Shown: positions 8,477 to 17,760 of the stretch, piece after piece
Position numbering within the stretch: the stretch's first letter is position 1
Layout: each line of letters starts with the position of its first letter
DNA from: CAYWKL01 sp964459095
Lineage (GTDB): Bacteria; Patescibacteriota; Microgenomatia; Daviesbacterales; UBA10151
DNA: 64,000 nucleotides
Direction: 5' to 3'
NCBI GenBank assembly: GCA_964459095.1
Contig: CAYWKL010000001.1
Span: 36,934-100,933, forward strand
Program-made: the position numbers and the translations under genes
The notes under the pieces: generated by a model
What the model saw: the letters and a program-made list of their open reading frames with translations, nothing else
What the model was told of the DNA's origin: nothing
Database searches by the model: none

Positions 8477-10126
8477 TTAATTTTCAACAATTTCAAAAGC
8501 TATATCTCCATTTAGAAAATTTATAGTTTTAAGTTTTTCTTTTCTAGAAAAATCTCCATATTTACCAATAAAGAGGATTTTTTTATCTGGATACTTTTTT
8601 ACAATATCTGCATATGTAGTCCCTTTATCAGCTAAATCAGGAAAATAGAACTTGTCAAAATTTAAAACTCTTATCCAATCGTAAGTTTCAAATCTATTTA
8701 AGTTAGGATCATTTTGAAACTTACTTGGGTCATATTTAGAAAAAAATAAAGTAAACATGTGTGGCTCGCCGTAATGTCTAGAGAATACAATTAGGTCGTA
8801 GTTCTCTTTATTTCGATTTATATAATCCACAACCTGTTTATAACCATACTGCCAATCCCTTGAATATCTTGTTGAGTACAAACCGTAGTAAAGATAAAAA
8901 TAGTATCCAATAGAAATAATGAGAATAAATATAGTAAAAAAAATAGATGCAAGAAATAGTCTGCTTTTTCTAAATATCCAACCAAAAAATATTGATAGAC
9001 CATAGGCTGTAAGTACTGAATAAGCTGGAGCTACAATAAGAGTCCTTAAAGCATGAGGGGTACTATCGTTTGTTACCGATACTGGAATAATTCCTAAAAG
9101 TATCCAAGAAAAAATAAAAAAAGCAAATCTCTCTCTTCTTTTTACAAGAAAATATACTCCTAATAAAATGAATGGTGCTTGAAAAAGAAAAAGTTCACCC
9201 ATTCTCTGAACATGGTGTTGTTTATGAGGTGCTCCGCTAATAAACAAAAAGTCAGGTGTGAAGTGGGCTAAATAATTTGAAATGAAATATAAACTAACAT
9301 ACGTGACTCTGTTATGGATTAAAACGGGGAGCGGATCAGGCAGATTTGAATTTCCTCTTGCTTCATTAATCCTGGGAACCAACCCTGGATCATCTGTGAT
9401 ACTTACGAGTTTATATCTAGCACTCCCTTCCCCACTTAAAACAAAAGGGATCATCGGAATCAAAAGAATAAAAAAAAGTACTAAACTTATTAAAAAATAT
9501 TTTTTGTAATTTATTAAATATTTAAAATAAAATGTCCAGTTAGCTAAAAGAAATAGCGGAGTAAAAACTCTTGCGCTATTGTAGGTATACAAAGAGATTG
9601 CCAGCGGTATACTCGAGACTACTAGGTATTTACTTTTAGAAAAACCTTTAATTAATAGCCAAAAACCCAAGAGGATCCAGAATATAGAGAAAGACGATTC
9701 AAAAGAAGCTCTTGTTAGGTGTATATGCCAAGGAGAGATACTTAATAAAAATGCAGAAATTAATCCTATTTCAAATTTTTTAAATAACTCTTTAGTGAGA
9801 AGAAAAATTAGTAAAACGCTAAGAGTCCCATAAACTACAGGTGTAATTCTAACACCAAGTTCATTTAACCCAAATATCCAAATTCCTGGAATTGAAAAAT
9901 AAATTTGAACAGGAAGTTTGTACTCACCATAAGATTTAAAATGCAGTGGAAAAGATACTCCCCATTCGTCTTTTCCAGTCTTTAGAATTGAATAAGCATT
10001 GTATCCTATAGATACTTCATCCCAGTTTAAAGACGGAGGAATCTCAGCAACTTTATATATTCTTAGAAATAAGGCTAAAAAAAGAATAAATGAAAGAAAA
10101 AATATTGTTATTTTGGTTCGTTGCAT
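8477..10126 (-). CDS. GT39/PMT-like GT-C glycosyltransferase
   Basis: A 549-residue membrane enzyme, third of the closely related set. It has NWDEVSIGYNAYSI with DEWGVSFPLHF after the first span, NYLAHFTPDFLFISG in the large middle loop and YGEPHMFTLFF in the tail. The sequence similarity to the two genes downstream suggests tandem duplication. The ATG at 10126 overlaps the upstream GT39 gene by 19 bases. It is expected to use a polyprenyl-phosphate sugar on the outer face. Which residue or glycan it modifies is unknown. Confidence 0.85.
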   Translation of the reverse strand: MQRTKITIFFLSFILFLALFLRIYKVAEIPPSLNWDEVSIGYNAYSILKTGKDEWGVSFPLHFKSYGEYKLPVQIYFSIPGIWIFGLNELGVRITPVVYGTLSVLLIFLLTKELFKKFEIGLISAFLLSISPWHIHLTRASFESSFSIFWILLGFWLLIKGFSKSKYLVVSSIPLAISLYTYNSARVFTPLFLLANWTFYFKYLINYKKYFLISLVLFFILLIPMIPFVLSGEGSARYKLVSITDDPGLVPRINEARGNSNLPDPLPVLIHNRVTYVSLYFISNYLAHFTPDFLFISGAPHKQHHVQRMGELFLFQAPFILLGVYFLVKRRERFAFFIFSWILLGIIPVSVTNDSTPHALRTLIVAPAYSVLTAYGLSIFFGWIFRKSRLFLASIFFTIFILIISIGYYFYLYYGLYSTRYSRDWQYGYKQVVDYINRNKENYDLIVFSRHYGEPHMFTLFFSKYDPSKFQNDPNLNRFETYDWIRVLNFDKFYFPDLADKGTTYADIVKKYPDKKILFIGKYGDFSRKEKLKTINFLNGDIAFEIVEN

Positions 10127-11697
10127 ATTTTAGAGGCATTTACTTTGTATGCAGTTAATCTATCATAACCGGAAATATCCTTGACTTCAAATTCATATTT
10201 GAGATTATGAATCCTTGCCTGAATATCTGATATTGCTACATTATCCCCTACTAACATGATCTTGCTTTTGCAATCAGCAATTTTCCAGTCAATTGGCTTA
10301 AACTTGATATTATTGACGGTATATATTTCATATACTTTCACGTCTTTCGAATAGTAGGGACTCTCAAGTTGAGAACGAAGCTCTTTTTGTAAATTTTTAG
10401 GGTCAAAACTGGTTAAATATGCTAATCTTAATCCTGCACCAGGGTCTCGGGCTGAATCTATAATTATTTTGTAATCCTTGTATTTATTTAATTTTTGGAA
10501 TAGGGAAAGGTAAACATTTCCATAATCTTTTGCCCGTTCATACTTAAATAAAATAAAATACGAGAAATAAAATGACACCAGGGATTGAATTACGATAAGG
10601 ATTAATACCGCAAATCCTATTTTGCCTGGAAAATATTTAATGATTTTAAAAAAACCTAAAGATATGATAAGTGCGAATATCCAAATAGATTCTAGAGCTC
10701 TGAGTGGATAATAACTGTCCCCAGTTAGCGCTGCAGAAACTGGAGTAATAATTATTAAGATTAAAACTAGCTTAAAAAATTTTTTGTTTAGTGACTCTCT
10801 TAAGCTTTTAATACCAAAAATAAATGGAATAATAAATATCGTGTAAAAAACCCCAAGTGTTGGCGGCATTCTCCCGAGTGCTGATCCCAAGTCAAAGAAC
10901 AAATTTCTAGGTGAAAAATAGATTAAATATCTTTTTATAAATTCTCCCAAAAAAGAGTGTGTCGTTCCTAAATATCCGACCTCAACTAAACGCCTAGTTA
11001 AAGCTCCCGTTGTCAAAAGAAAAAGGTGCGGCATCATTAAAATGATAAACGCGAATAAACCTAAAATTAGTCCTTTTTTATGTTTAAGGAAATACTGTCT
11101 AAAAAGAAAAATGAAACTAGGTAGAAAGAGTAAGCTTATAATTCTCTCACTGTAGTAAGCATGAGTTGATAAAGCAAGAAGAGTTGTAGCAACCACAAAA
11201 AACCAAATTTTTCTTAAGGAAAGGGTAAAAAATAAAAGACTGCTAACAAAAAATAAAACTCCCAAATTCCCTTCAGCAACCAAACGGCTAAAATATATAG
11301 ACCAGGGAGAAATCGCAATAATAAGTGATGAGATAAGCGCTAGCTCTTGTCTTTTTTTAACGCTAAATAGCTCTAAGCTCAAAAAGTAAGTAATTAGAAC
11401 CAACAACGTACCTGCTAGAGCAGAAACAGATCTTGCGGACTCTACTCTGTTTCCAAATATTGAAATTGGAATGGTTGCAAAATAAGTATATAACGGAGGC
11501 TGGTAGGACCCGAATGATCTAAAAAGTAAGGGGAAAGGTTGTCCATATCTATCTTTACCAGACTGCATTAGAGAAAACGCGTTATATCCATGTGACTCTT
11601 CATCCCTGTGGATTCCAGCAGGAATCTCTCCCAGCTTATAAAATCTCAGTGAAAAAGCAAGAATAAGTATAAACGACAAAAGGATTTTTGATTTCAT
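10108..11697 (-). CDS. GT39/PMT-like GT-C glycosyltransferase
   Basis: A 529-residue polytopic protein. The catalytic-loop motif is IHRDEESHGYNAFSLMQ followed by DRYGQPFPLLF and the PPLYTYF element. The middle loop RYLIYFSPRNLFFDLG and the tail RLAYLTSFDPKNLQ are diverged versions of the motifs in the 5347-10126 set, so this is a more distant paralogue. Three bases separate its ATG from the stop of the upstream small membrane protein. Function as for other GT39-like enzymes; specificity is not predictable. Confidence 0.84.
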   Translation of the reverse strand: MKSKILLSFILILAFSLRFYKLGEIPAGIHRDEESHGYNAFSLMQSGKDRYGQPFPLLFRSFGSYQPPLYTYFATIPISIFGNRVESARSVSALAGTLLVLITYFLSLELFSVKKRQELALISSLIIAISPWSIYFSRLVAEGNLGVLFFVSSLLFFTLSLRKIWFFVVATTLLALSTHAYYSERIISLLFLPSFIFLFRQYFLKHKKGLILGLFAFIILMMPHLFLLTTGALTRRLVEVGYLGTTHSFLGEFIKRYLIYFSPRNLFFDLGSALGRMPPTLGVFYTIFIIPFIFGIKSLRESLNKKFFKLVLILIIITPVSAALTGDSYYPLRALESIWIFALIISLGFFKIIKYFPGKIGFAVLILIVIQSLVSFYFSYFILFKYERAKDYGNVYLSLFQKLNKYKDYKIIIDSARDPGAGLRLAYLTSFDPKNLQKELRSQLESPYYSKDVKVYEIYTVNNIKFKPIDWKIADCKSKIMLVGDNVAISDIQARIHNLKYEFEVKDISGYDRLTAYKVNASKICNEPK

Positions 11698-11700
11698 AAT

Positions 11701-12348
11701 TTATGCAAAATATTTCTTAAAAGAACCTAGAGTATAAATTATCCCAAGACTAATAATAGAAACAATCACAGGAAAAAGCGCGATTGGTCCAAAATTATTT
11801 CCTATATCTGTAAGACCAGAAATCAATATAATTAGGGAAAAAGAAGCGGCTAGCCACTTATTAAGAAATGTGAGTAAGTAAAATGCTCCAACAAGTGCAA
11901 AGGGAAGAAAAAGTAATGGAAATTTAGAGGGAAAGTAGTTTTCGATGTCAAATAGCCTTGCTTCATTATTAAAATACTTAACCAAAGGAGGCCTTGTTTT
12001 GTTTATGTAGAAAACAAAAAGTCTATTACTTGCAAAATAAAAATCAAATTCCTTAAAAAAGTATTGATATCTATCTTTAATTTGAATTTCTTCAAGCTCT
12101 GAATTTCTAAAAATGCTTTGATCTGAAAAGTTATATAGTAAGTAACCCAAAAGAATTAAAAACAAACTACAGATCAAAAATACCCTGAATTTGGATATTT
12201 TTTTATTTACTAAGAAACTTAGTAAAGAATAGCTTAGTAGTAGGCTAGCTAGTCCTTGGAATAAATTAATTTTAAAGATCACAAAAAACCAAGATGTAAA
12301 AAAGCAAACTGTAATAACAAGAAGTACTAAAAAAAATTCTTTTCTCAT
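11701..12348 (-). CDS. Small polytopic membrane protein of unknown function
   Basis: A 215-residue protein with about six hydrophobic spans and one hydrophilic loop (roughly residues 68-125) containing YYFASNRLFVFYINKT-like sequence. I do not recognise a family. The loop followed by FPLLFLPFALVGAFYLL loosely resembles the middle loop and following span of the adjacent GT39-like proteins, so it could be a reduced GT-C piece or a partner of the upstream gene. The ATG at 12348 overlaps the upstream TAA as TAATG, indicating translational coupling; an upstream extension to 12420 would overlap that gene by 73 bases and is rejected. Confidence 0.65.
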   Translation of the reverse strand: MRKEFFLVLLVITVCFFTSWFFVIFKINLFQGLASLLLSYSLLSFLVNKKISKFRVFLICSLFLILLGYLLYNFSDQSIFRNSELEEIQIKDRYQYFFKEFDFYFASNRLFVFYINKTRPPLVKYFNNEARLFDIENYFPSKFPLLFLPFALVGAFYLLTFLNKWLAASFSLIILISGLTDIGNNFGPIALFPVIVSIISLGIIYTLGSFKKYFA

Positions 12349-13769
12349 TAAATTACAAAAAGTCGCCAAATAAAGGGAAGATGCAGTTTTGAAAGGAATG
12401 TTTGAGGTCCTAAAATGCACTCAGCTCCTTGACAAGAGATTTCATAATGAGAGTAAATATATTTAATATTAAAATAAAATCCTGTGATAATAACGAAGAT
12501 TAATATTAATCTTATTAGATTCTTTAAAAAGGAGGCTTTTAATATCTCGTTTATTATTGAAGGAAAAAGTAGAAAGCCCAAAGTCAACCTAAAACCCAGT
12601 GGCTGGATGTTTGGATTAAAGGCATTAACCAGTAAACTTCTTCCCCCAAGGAGCATACCAACTGCAATAAAAGAGGTAAAAAAATTTGCTTTTTTTATTA
12701 AATAAATAAGACCCCAACTTCCCATAATTGAAAGAAACGGAAAAAGAGGATACCTATACCAGGCAAGTAAATCACCTTCGCCTCCTGAAATCATAATTAT
12801 AATAAGCCAATAAACAAAACTAAAAGGGATTATTATTAGCTTTTTTGAAGGAGGAGAAAAAATAAAGTAAACTGCACAGAGTAGAGTAAAAACATACCAA
12901 CTATCAGTAAGGGTTGTCCAGTCATAAGATGGAGAAGTAAAAAACCAAGCTAAACTTTTAAATCCAACTGGTCTAAAAGATTGAACTGAAGTAATTTTCC
13001 AGAAGATTTCTGCATCGAAATAAATCCCATATGCAAAGAAAATTAAAATAAAAGGGATTGTAGAAAAAAAAATATAAATTGCATTTCTTATCATTCTTTG
13101 TTCAAAAAGGATAAATAATACCAAGGGCATAATAAAAAAGCCTGTGGGTTTTGCAAGTCCTGCAACACCACAAAGAACTGGGATTGGAAGAAGATAAATC
13201 TTTTTTCTTTGGTCCTTAAATTTTATTAATAAAAAAATTATAATTATTAAAGATAACGCAATTAGATTTTCAGGAACTGCCATTCTTGAACTTAAAACAA
13301 ATATAGGAACAGTTCCATAAATCAACATAGATAGTATTCCAACCCAAAAGTAAGTTAATTTTTTGGCAACTAAAAAAATAAAAATTGAAGTAAGGGTAGA
13401 AATAAATATAACTGGAAACCTTATAAATGCTGTGGGGATCCAATCTGTCCTATCAGCTTTATAAAAATGACCAAACCATCCCACTAAAAGAGAAAAAAGA
13501 GGTGGCTCATCAAGCCAAGGTTTATAAAGTGACACTCCCCCTTTTGGAAGTCCTCCTTTATAATCAATCGTTCCCCTAAAAACTTCTGCCTTTTTTGGAT
13601 AATCCAGAGTTGACCAAGAAACGGGAACTCCGGTTTCAACAAGGTAAATCCCTGACCAACCATAGAGCATTTCCTCAAGATTTCCCATAAAAGGGGATCT
13701 TTCATAATTGTGCGCTCTTAAAATAAATGTAAATATAAATGCCAATAAAAATATCACAATTTTTATCAT
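12348..13769 (-). CDS. GT39-like GT-C glycosyltransferase, divergent
   Basis: A 473-residue membrane protein with about 11 spans. Its fold type is suggested by the long first outside loop and by elements such as KPWLDEPPLFSLLVGWF, TAFIRFPVIFISTL and SSRMAVPENLIAL, which match the P-P-L...Y/F and S-R-x-A...P-E pattern of PMT/ArnT-like enzymes. The usual WDE near the first span is replaced by NLEEMLYGW. It is shorter than its neighbours and ends soon after the last span, without their long outside tail, and it is TAATG-coupled to the small membrane gene that follows. Confidence 0.75.
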   Translation of the reverse strand: MIKIVIFLLAFIFTFILRAHNYERSPFMGNLEEMLYGWSGIYLVETGVPVSWSTLDYPKKAEVFRGTIDYKGGLPKGGVSLYKPWLDEPPLFSLLVGWFGHFYKADRTDWIPTAFIRFPVIFISTLTSIFIFLVAKKLTYFWVGILSMLIYGTVPIFVLSSRMAVPENLIALSLIIIIFLLIKFKDQRKKIYLLPIPVLCGVAGLAKPTGFFIMPLVLFILFEQRMIRNAIYIFFSTIPFILIFFAYGIYFDAEIFWKITSVQSFRPVGFKSLAWFFTSPSYDWTTLTDSWYVFTLLCAVYFIFSPPSKKLIIIPFSFVYWLIIIMISGGEGDLLAWYRYPLFPFLSIMGSWGLIYLIKKANFFTSFIAVGMLLGGRSLLVNAFNPNIQPLGFRLTLGFLLFPSIINEILKASFLKNLIRLILIFVIITGFYFNIKYIYSHYEISCQGAECILGPQTFLSKLHLPFIWRLFVI

Positions 13770-13785
13770 TTTATTAATTTTATCT

Positions 13786-14535
13786 TTATTTTAAGTTAGA
13801 GTAATATTTAAATTTAATAATTTTATATTTATGTAATTTGTAAAAGAATAAATACAAAAAAGTCTCTAAAATAAATTTAATTCCTTTTATAACTTTTATT
13901 GAGGAGGCTTTATCATGATACCTAGTAGGAATAGGAATTTCTCCAATTCTAAAACCATGACTAAGTGAAGAAAAGACCATTTGTTGATCAAAAACAAAAT
14001 CATCAGAAAAATTTTTAAATGGCACTGTTTCCAAAACTTTTCTAGAATATGCCCGAAAACCTGAAAAGTGCTCAGTAAAATTAACTCCTAAAATGATATT
14101 TTCAAAAAAACAAACTAGCCGATTTATGAAATATTTAAGTTTAGGCATTCCACCCTGCAGGGCTGAAATTTTACTTTGTATTCGACTTCCAAACATAAAG
14201 TCAAATCTTCTTTGAATTATTGGCCTGATTAATTCTTTTATTAAACGAGCGTCATATTGGTAATCTGGGTGAAGCATTACTACTATCCCAGCCTTTTCTT
14301 CTAAGGCCTTTTCATAGCATGTTTTTTGATTACCTCCATAACCTAAATTTTTTTTATGAGTTAGTACTTTTATCCCTAAACCTTTCGCAACATCAACAGT
14401 ATTATCTGTGCTTTTATCATCAACAAGAAGTATGTTTTGTGATAAGTTTTTTGGGATCTCATTAAAAGTGTCTTGTAGTGTGCGCGCAGCATTATAGGCT
14501 GGCATAACGATTATTACTTTGCGAAAATTTCTCAT
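13786..14535 (-). CDS. GT2 polyprenyl-phosphate sugar synthase, DPM1-like
   Basis: A 249-residue GT-A enzyme: KVIIVMPAYNAARTL, LLVDDKSTDNT, NLGYGGNQKTCYEKAL and VMLHPDYQYDARLIKEL, followed by FSGFRAYSRKVLETVPF. These are the landmarks of dolichyl/polyprenyl-phosphate mannose or glucose synthases without C-terminal membrane spans. It probably supplies the lipid-linked donor for the GT-C enzymes around it. The stop codon of the upstream GT39 gene overlaps its ATG (ATGA). Confidence 0.87.
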   Translation of the reverse strand: MRNFRKVIIVMPAYNAARTLQDTFNEIPKNLSQNILLVDDKSTDNTVDVAKGLGIKVLTHKKNLGYGGNQKTCYEKALEEKAGIVVMLHPDYQYDARLIKELIRPIIQRRFDFMFGSRIQSKISALQGGMPKLKYFINRLVCFFENIILGVNFTEHFSGFRAYSRKVLETVPFKNFSDDFVFDQQMVFSSLSHGFRIGEIPIPTRYHDKASSIKVIKGIKFILETFLYLFFYKLHKYKIIKFKYYSNLK

Positions 14536-16169
14536 AATTTTATAGCATAAAAAGCTGGCTCTTTATTATAAAAGTAAAAGGTTTTAAGAATTTTATTTTT
14601 TTCAACACTCTTTATAGGAATGCTCCAAGAACTGGCAATAACTAAAGTATTTTTATTTTTTTTATCTTCTCCCCAATTTAGTTTCCTTATAGAGAATTTA
14701 TCAAAAAGGACTTCTCTTTCTTTTTTCCCTAACTTATATTCATTTTGCATTTTTTGCGGGTTTAGTTTTCCATAATAGGCCAGATAATAATGTGCGCCTG
14801 TGCCAATTCTGGGACTTACGTCCCCATATTCTGGGTCAAAAATAATTTGGTTGAAACTGCTATAGTTTGCCCAAATAAATAGTGATACTTCTTTAAAGGG
14901 ATATTGCAAATCTTGGGATTTTTCTCTTGGGTAATTAACAAAGTAAATCATTAGAAAGAAGCCAAAGTTCAAAAGAATTAGAACAGGAATTAATATATAT
15001 ATTGGATACCTAAACTTAATTTTTTTTTCTTTTAAAATATTAAAGGCAAAATAAAATCCACAAGCTGATATTATATTTAGCATAGTAAATACCATTATGC
15101 TTCTGTGGGGGCTGTGAGCCTCAAAAGTTAGGCCGCTTGGTATTGTTCCAAGAATTACCCAAGCAAGGATAAATTTTTTTGCGCTAGAAAAATTGCGTAA
15201 TTTAATCAAATAAATTAATCCTAAAATAAAAAAAGGAAATTGCAGAAAATACAAAGGGCCTGAGTCAATTAACCCCTGATTGGTAAGATCAAGTCCGTCT
15301 ACAAATAAAAAAGTCGGATTAAATTGGATCAATAATCTATTAAAACTATACTTGATGATCATTAATTTTTCTTGTACGTAGCTTATTTCTGGGTTTTTTT
15401 GTTTGACAAACTGAATTAGTTCTCCAAGTACTGGATCTTGAGTTATAAACACTGTTTTCGATCTGTATTGTGCATTCGGATTTGTTAAAATAATCAGATA
15501 AAGAGGCATTAACAAAAATAAAAAGACAAGTATTGGCCAAAAGAAAATCTTTAAATTGTAAGAGGGTTGATTTCTAAAAATTAGAATAAAGGAAATAATC
15601 ACTAATGGAATAATTAGCGCATGCGAAAAGTAAGTATACATTGCTAAAGCTAATAGTCCAAAACCAAAATAAAGACTAACTCTTTTTTTAGAAAGTAAAA
15701 GACCAAAACCCAAAAGCATAAAAAAAATTCCTGCTCCGTTTTCAAAACTTTTGCGTGAAAAAAATATTTCGAAAGGTGCTATAGCAGTAAAAAAGCTGGC
15801 TATTAGAGCTACCCGATTATTTCTTAATAGCTTAGTAACAAAAAAGTACACTGCAAAAATGTTTAAACTCCCAAAAATTGCTGCTGGAATCCTAATGGTA
15901 ATTTCTCCTCCACCTAAAAGAAAAAAGATGGGTACTGTTATATAAGTATAAAAAGGAGATTTGTAATCATTAACTGAAGTAAAAATTGTAGGTAGGAAAT
16001 TACCATATATATCTTTTCCGGTTTGCGCTATAGATATAGCATCATAAAGTTGTGTTACCTCATCATGATTTAGTTGTATAGGAAACTCTCCTAACTTGTA
16101 AAATCTTAAAAAAACTCCCAGTAGAAAAATTAATACTAAAATTAAAAATTCTTTGTTCAGTTTAAGCAT
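14532..16169 (-). CDS. GT39/PMT-like GT-C glycosyltransferase
   Basis: A 545-residue polytopic enzyme. After the first span comes NHDEVTQLYDAISI with DIYGNFLPTIF and the PFYTYITVP element. The middle loop LLIQFNPTFLFVDG and tail segment HYYLAYYGKLNPQKMQ are variants of the recurring paralogue motifs. It overlaps the upstream GT39 gene by 13 bases and is ATGA-coupled to the DPM1-like synthase that follows, so donor synthesis and use are encoded side by side. Confidence 0.85.
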   Translation of the reverse strand: MLKLNKEFLILVLIFLLGVFLRFYKLGEFPIQLNHDEVTQLYDAISIAQTGKDIYGNFLPTIFTSVNDYKSPFYTYITVPIFFLLGGGEITIRIPAAIFGSLNIFAVYFFVTKLLRNNRVALIASFFTAIAPFEIFFSRKSFENGAGIFFMLLGFGLLLSKKRVSLYFGFGLLALAMYTYFSHALIIPLVIISFILIFRNQPSYNLKIFFWPILVFLFLLMPLYLIILTNPNAQYRSKTVFITQDPVLGELIQFVKQKNPEISYVQEKLMIIKYSFNRLLIQFNPTFLFVDGLDLTNQGLIDSGPLYFLQFPFFILGLIYLIKLRNFSSAKKFILAWVILGTIPSGLTFEAHSPHRSIMVFTMLNIISACGFYFAFNILKEKKIKFRYPIYILIPVLILLNFGFFLMIYFVNYPREKSQDLQYPFKEVSLFIWANYSSFNQIIFDPEYGDVSPRIGTGAHYYLAYYGKLNPQKMQNEYKLGKKEREVLFDKFSIRKLNWGEDKKNKNTLVIASSWSIPIKSVEKNKILKTFYFYNKEPAFYAIKL

Positions 16170-17749
16170 ATATCTGCTAACAAATAAACCCTTTCCGTAT
16201 TCGTTGAATCTTTGAATACCTTGTTAAACTTTACGCTTTCAAAATATCGTTTTAATCTTTTTATGTCTTTTTCAGTTACATAAGCTCTAGTTTTTGTTAA
16301 AGAATACTCGCACCGATTAAATTTCTCATCCGAGTTAATAGTCCTTATTTGCCATAGTGAACTTTGGTTAAATTTATAAGGAAATTTCAAATTCTCAAAA
16401 TTATTATCTGGCCTAAAATTTGTATTCCATGCAACATAAGGAATAATATCAGTAATAATTTTGTCAGAATAAGCAACAGGGGTATTTCCAAAACTGCTAC
16501 TTGCATCATCTATCACATTTTGAATCCAGACAGGACGAATGTTGTTAGTTTTTTTAATAAAACTTATAGGAAAAACTAAATTTAAAATCAACTCAAATAA
16601 AGCAAGAATTAAGATTAGGGAAGATACTCCTAGTCTTAATTTAGAAAGACCTAATGCTATGATCATAGCTACAAATGGCATAAAAAATATAAAGGTTTCT
16701 ATTGCCGAATTTTGGAAAATTAATGGGTAGGTAAAAACAATTATAAAACCTAAAAGGAATCTATAGTTTGTCTCATATCTTATAAGGGTGTAAACTCCTA
16801 TTAAAAAAGGGATTATCAATATTTTTTCCCATACCCCTATTAGGGGAAAATTTATTACTCCTTGGCTATCAAGTTCTCCAAAAAGTTTATCTAAACTTAT
16901 GTTTGAAAGGTATGAAGATAAATTATAGGTTACGTAGTGTGTTTTATTGAAAAATATCTTGCCAAGAATTTGCGCCAAGTTAGCATCATAAACCTGCCCT
17001 CTAAGTCTATTAATACCATTACTTATACTAAGATCATAAAAATTTAAAAAGTTATTCTCAAGTAAACTCCTTAAGCCTTGTTCAATATTAAGATAAACTA
17101 TTAAACTTAAAGCAGATAGGAAAAAGGGTGTTGCGCAAATTAACCATTTATGCTTATTTCCCCATTTTTTTTGCACAAAACATATTGTATAGATTACAAA
17201 TATTGGCAAGATAAACCAAGCTATTTTTTCTGTTAATATTATTAGCAGAAATAAAACAATTAGAAGGAAATAGTTTATCTTAGGTCTAATCAAGTAGTAA
17301 AATGTAAGGGCAAATAACACTGTTAAAACTATTTCCTCATTTGGCACTTTTGAAAGAAAATAAAGGGGAGGAGCAAAAGCTACTAAAACACTCGTATACA
17401 AACTAATTGATTTATCTTTAAATAAGCTTTTTGAGATTAAATAAGAAATCAGAATTAAAAAAGTACCTATAACGATAAATGGCAATCTTACTCCTATCTC
17501 ATTTTTTCCAAAAAACAGCTCTCCAAAGGCTACAATATAGGAAACAAGCGGGAGCCGATAGTCACTTAGAGAATTAAATAAAAAAGGTAAGTTTCTTCCT
17601 AGCTCATCTGTGGCGAAGTGAGAAAGTGTATACCCTCTGTACGCAATCCTCGCTTCTTCCTCGGTAAAGTATGGGAAATCAAAATTTATTAATCTAATTA
17701 AAAATCCCAAACTCAAAATAACAATTATCAGATTTATATTTTTGGTCAT
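16157..17749 (-). CDS. GT39/PMT-like GT-C glycosyltransferase
   Basis: A 530-residue membrane protein. The first loop reads FTEEEARIAYRGYTL followed by DELGRNLPFLF and RLPLVSYIVA, so the usual W-D-E is T-E-E with the acidic pair kept. The middle loop SYLSNISLDKLFGELDSQG is a clear but diverged version of the paralogue loop motif. It has about 11 spans and a ~120-residue outside tail that keeps three Cys residues (RCEYSL, ADICLN). Twelve bases separate it from the upstream gene. Confidence 0.82.
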   Translation of the reverse strand: MTKNINLIIVILSLGFLIRLINFDFPYFTEEEARIAYRGYTLSHFATDELGRNLPFLFNSLSDYRLPLVSYIVAFGELFFGKNEIGVRLPFIVIGTFLILISYLISKSLFKDKSISLYTSVLVAFAPPLYFLSKVPNEEIVLTVLFALTFYYLIRPKINYFLLIVLFLLIILTEKIAWFILPIFVIYTICFVQKKWGNKHKWLICATPFFLSALSLIVYLNIEQGLRSLLENNFLNFYDLSISNGINRLRGQVYDANLAQILGKIFFNKTHYVTYNLSSYLSNISLDKLFGELDSQGVINFPLIGVWEKILIIPFLIGVYTLIRYETNYRFLLGFIIVFTYPLIFQNSAIETFIFFMPFVAMIIALGLSKLRLGVSSLILILALFELILNLVFPISFIKKTNNIRPVWIQNVIDDASSSFGNTPVAYSDKIITDIIPYVAWNTNFRPDNNFENLKFPYKFNQSSLWQIRTINSDEKFNRCEYSLTKTRAYVTEKDIKRLKRYFESVKFNKVFKDSTNTERVYLLADICLN

Positions 17750-17760
17750 CTTTTATCAAC

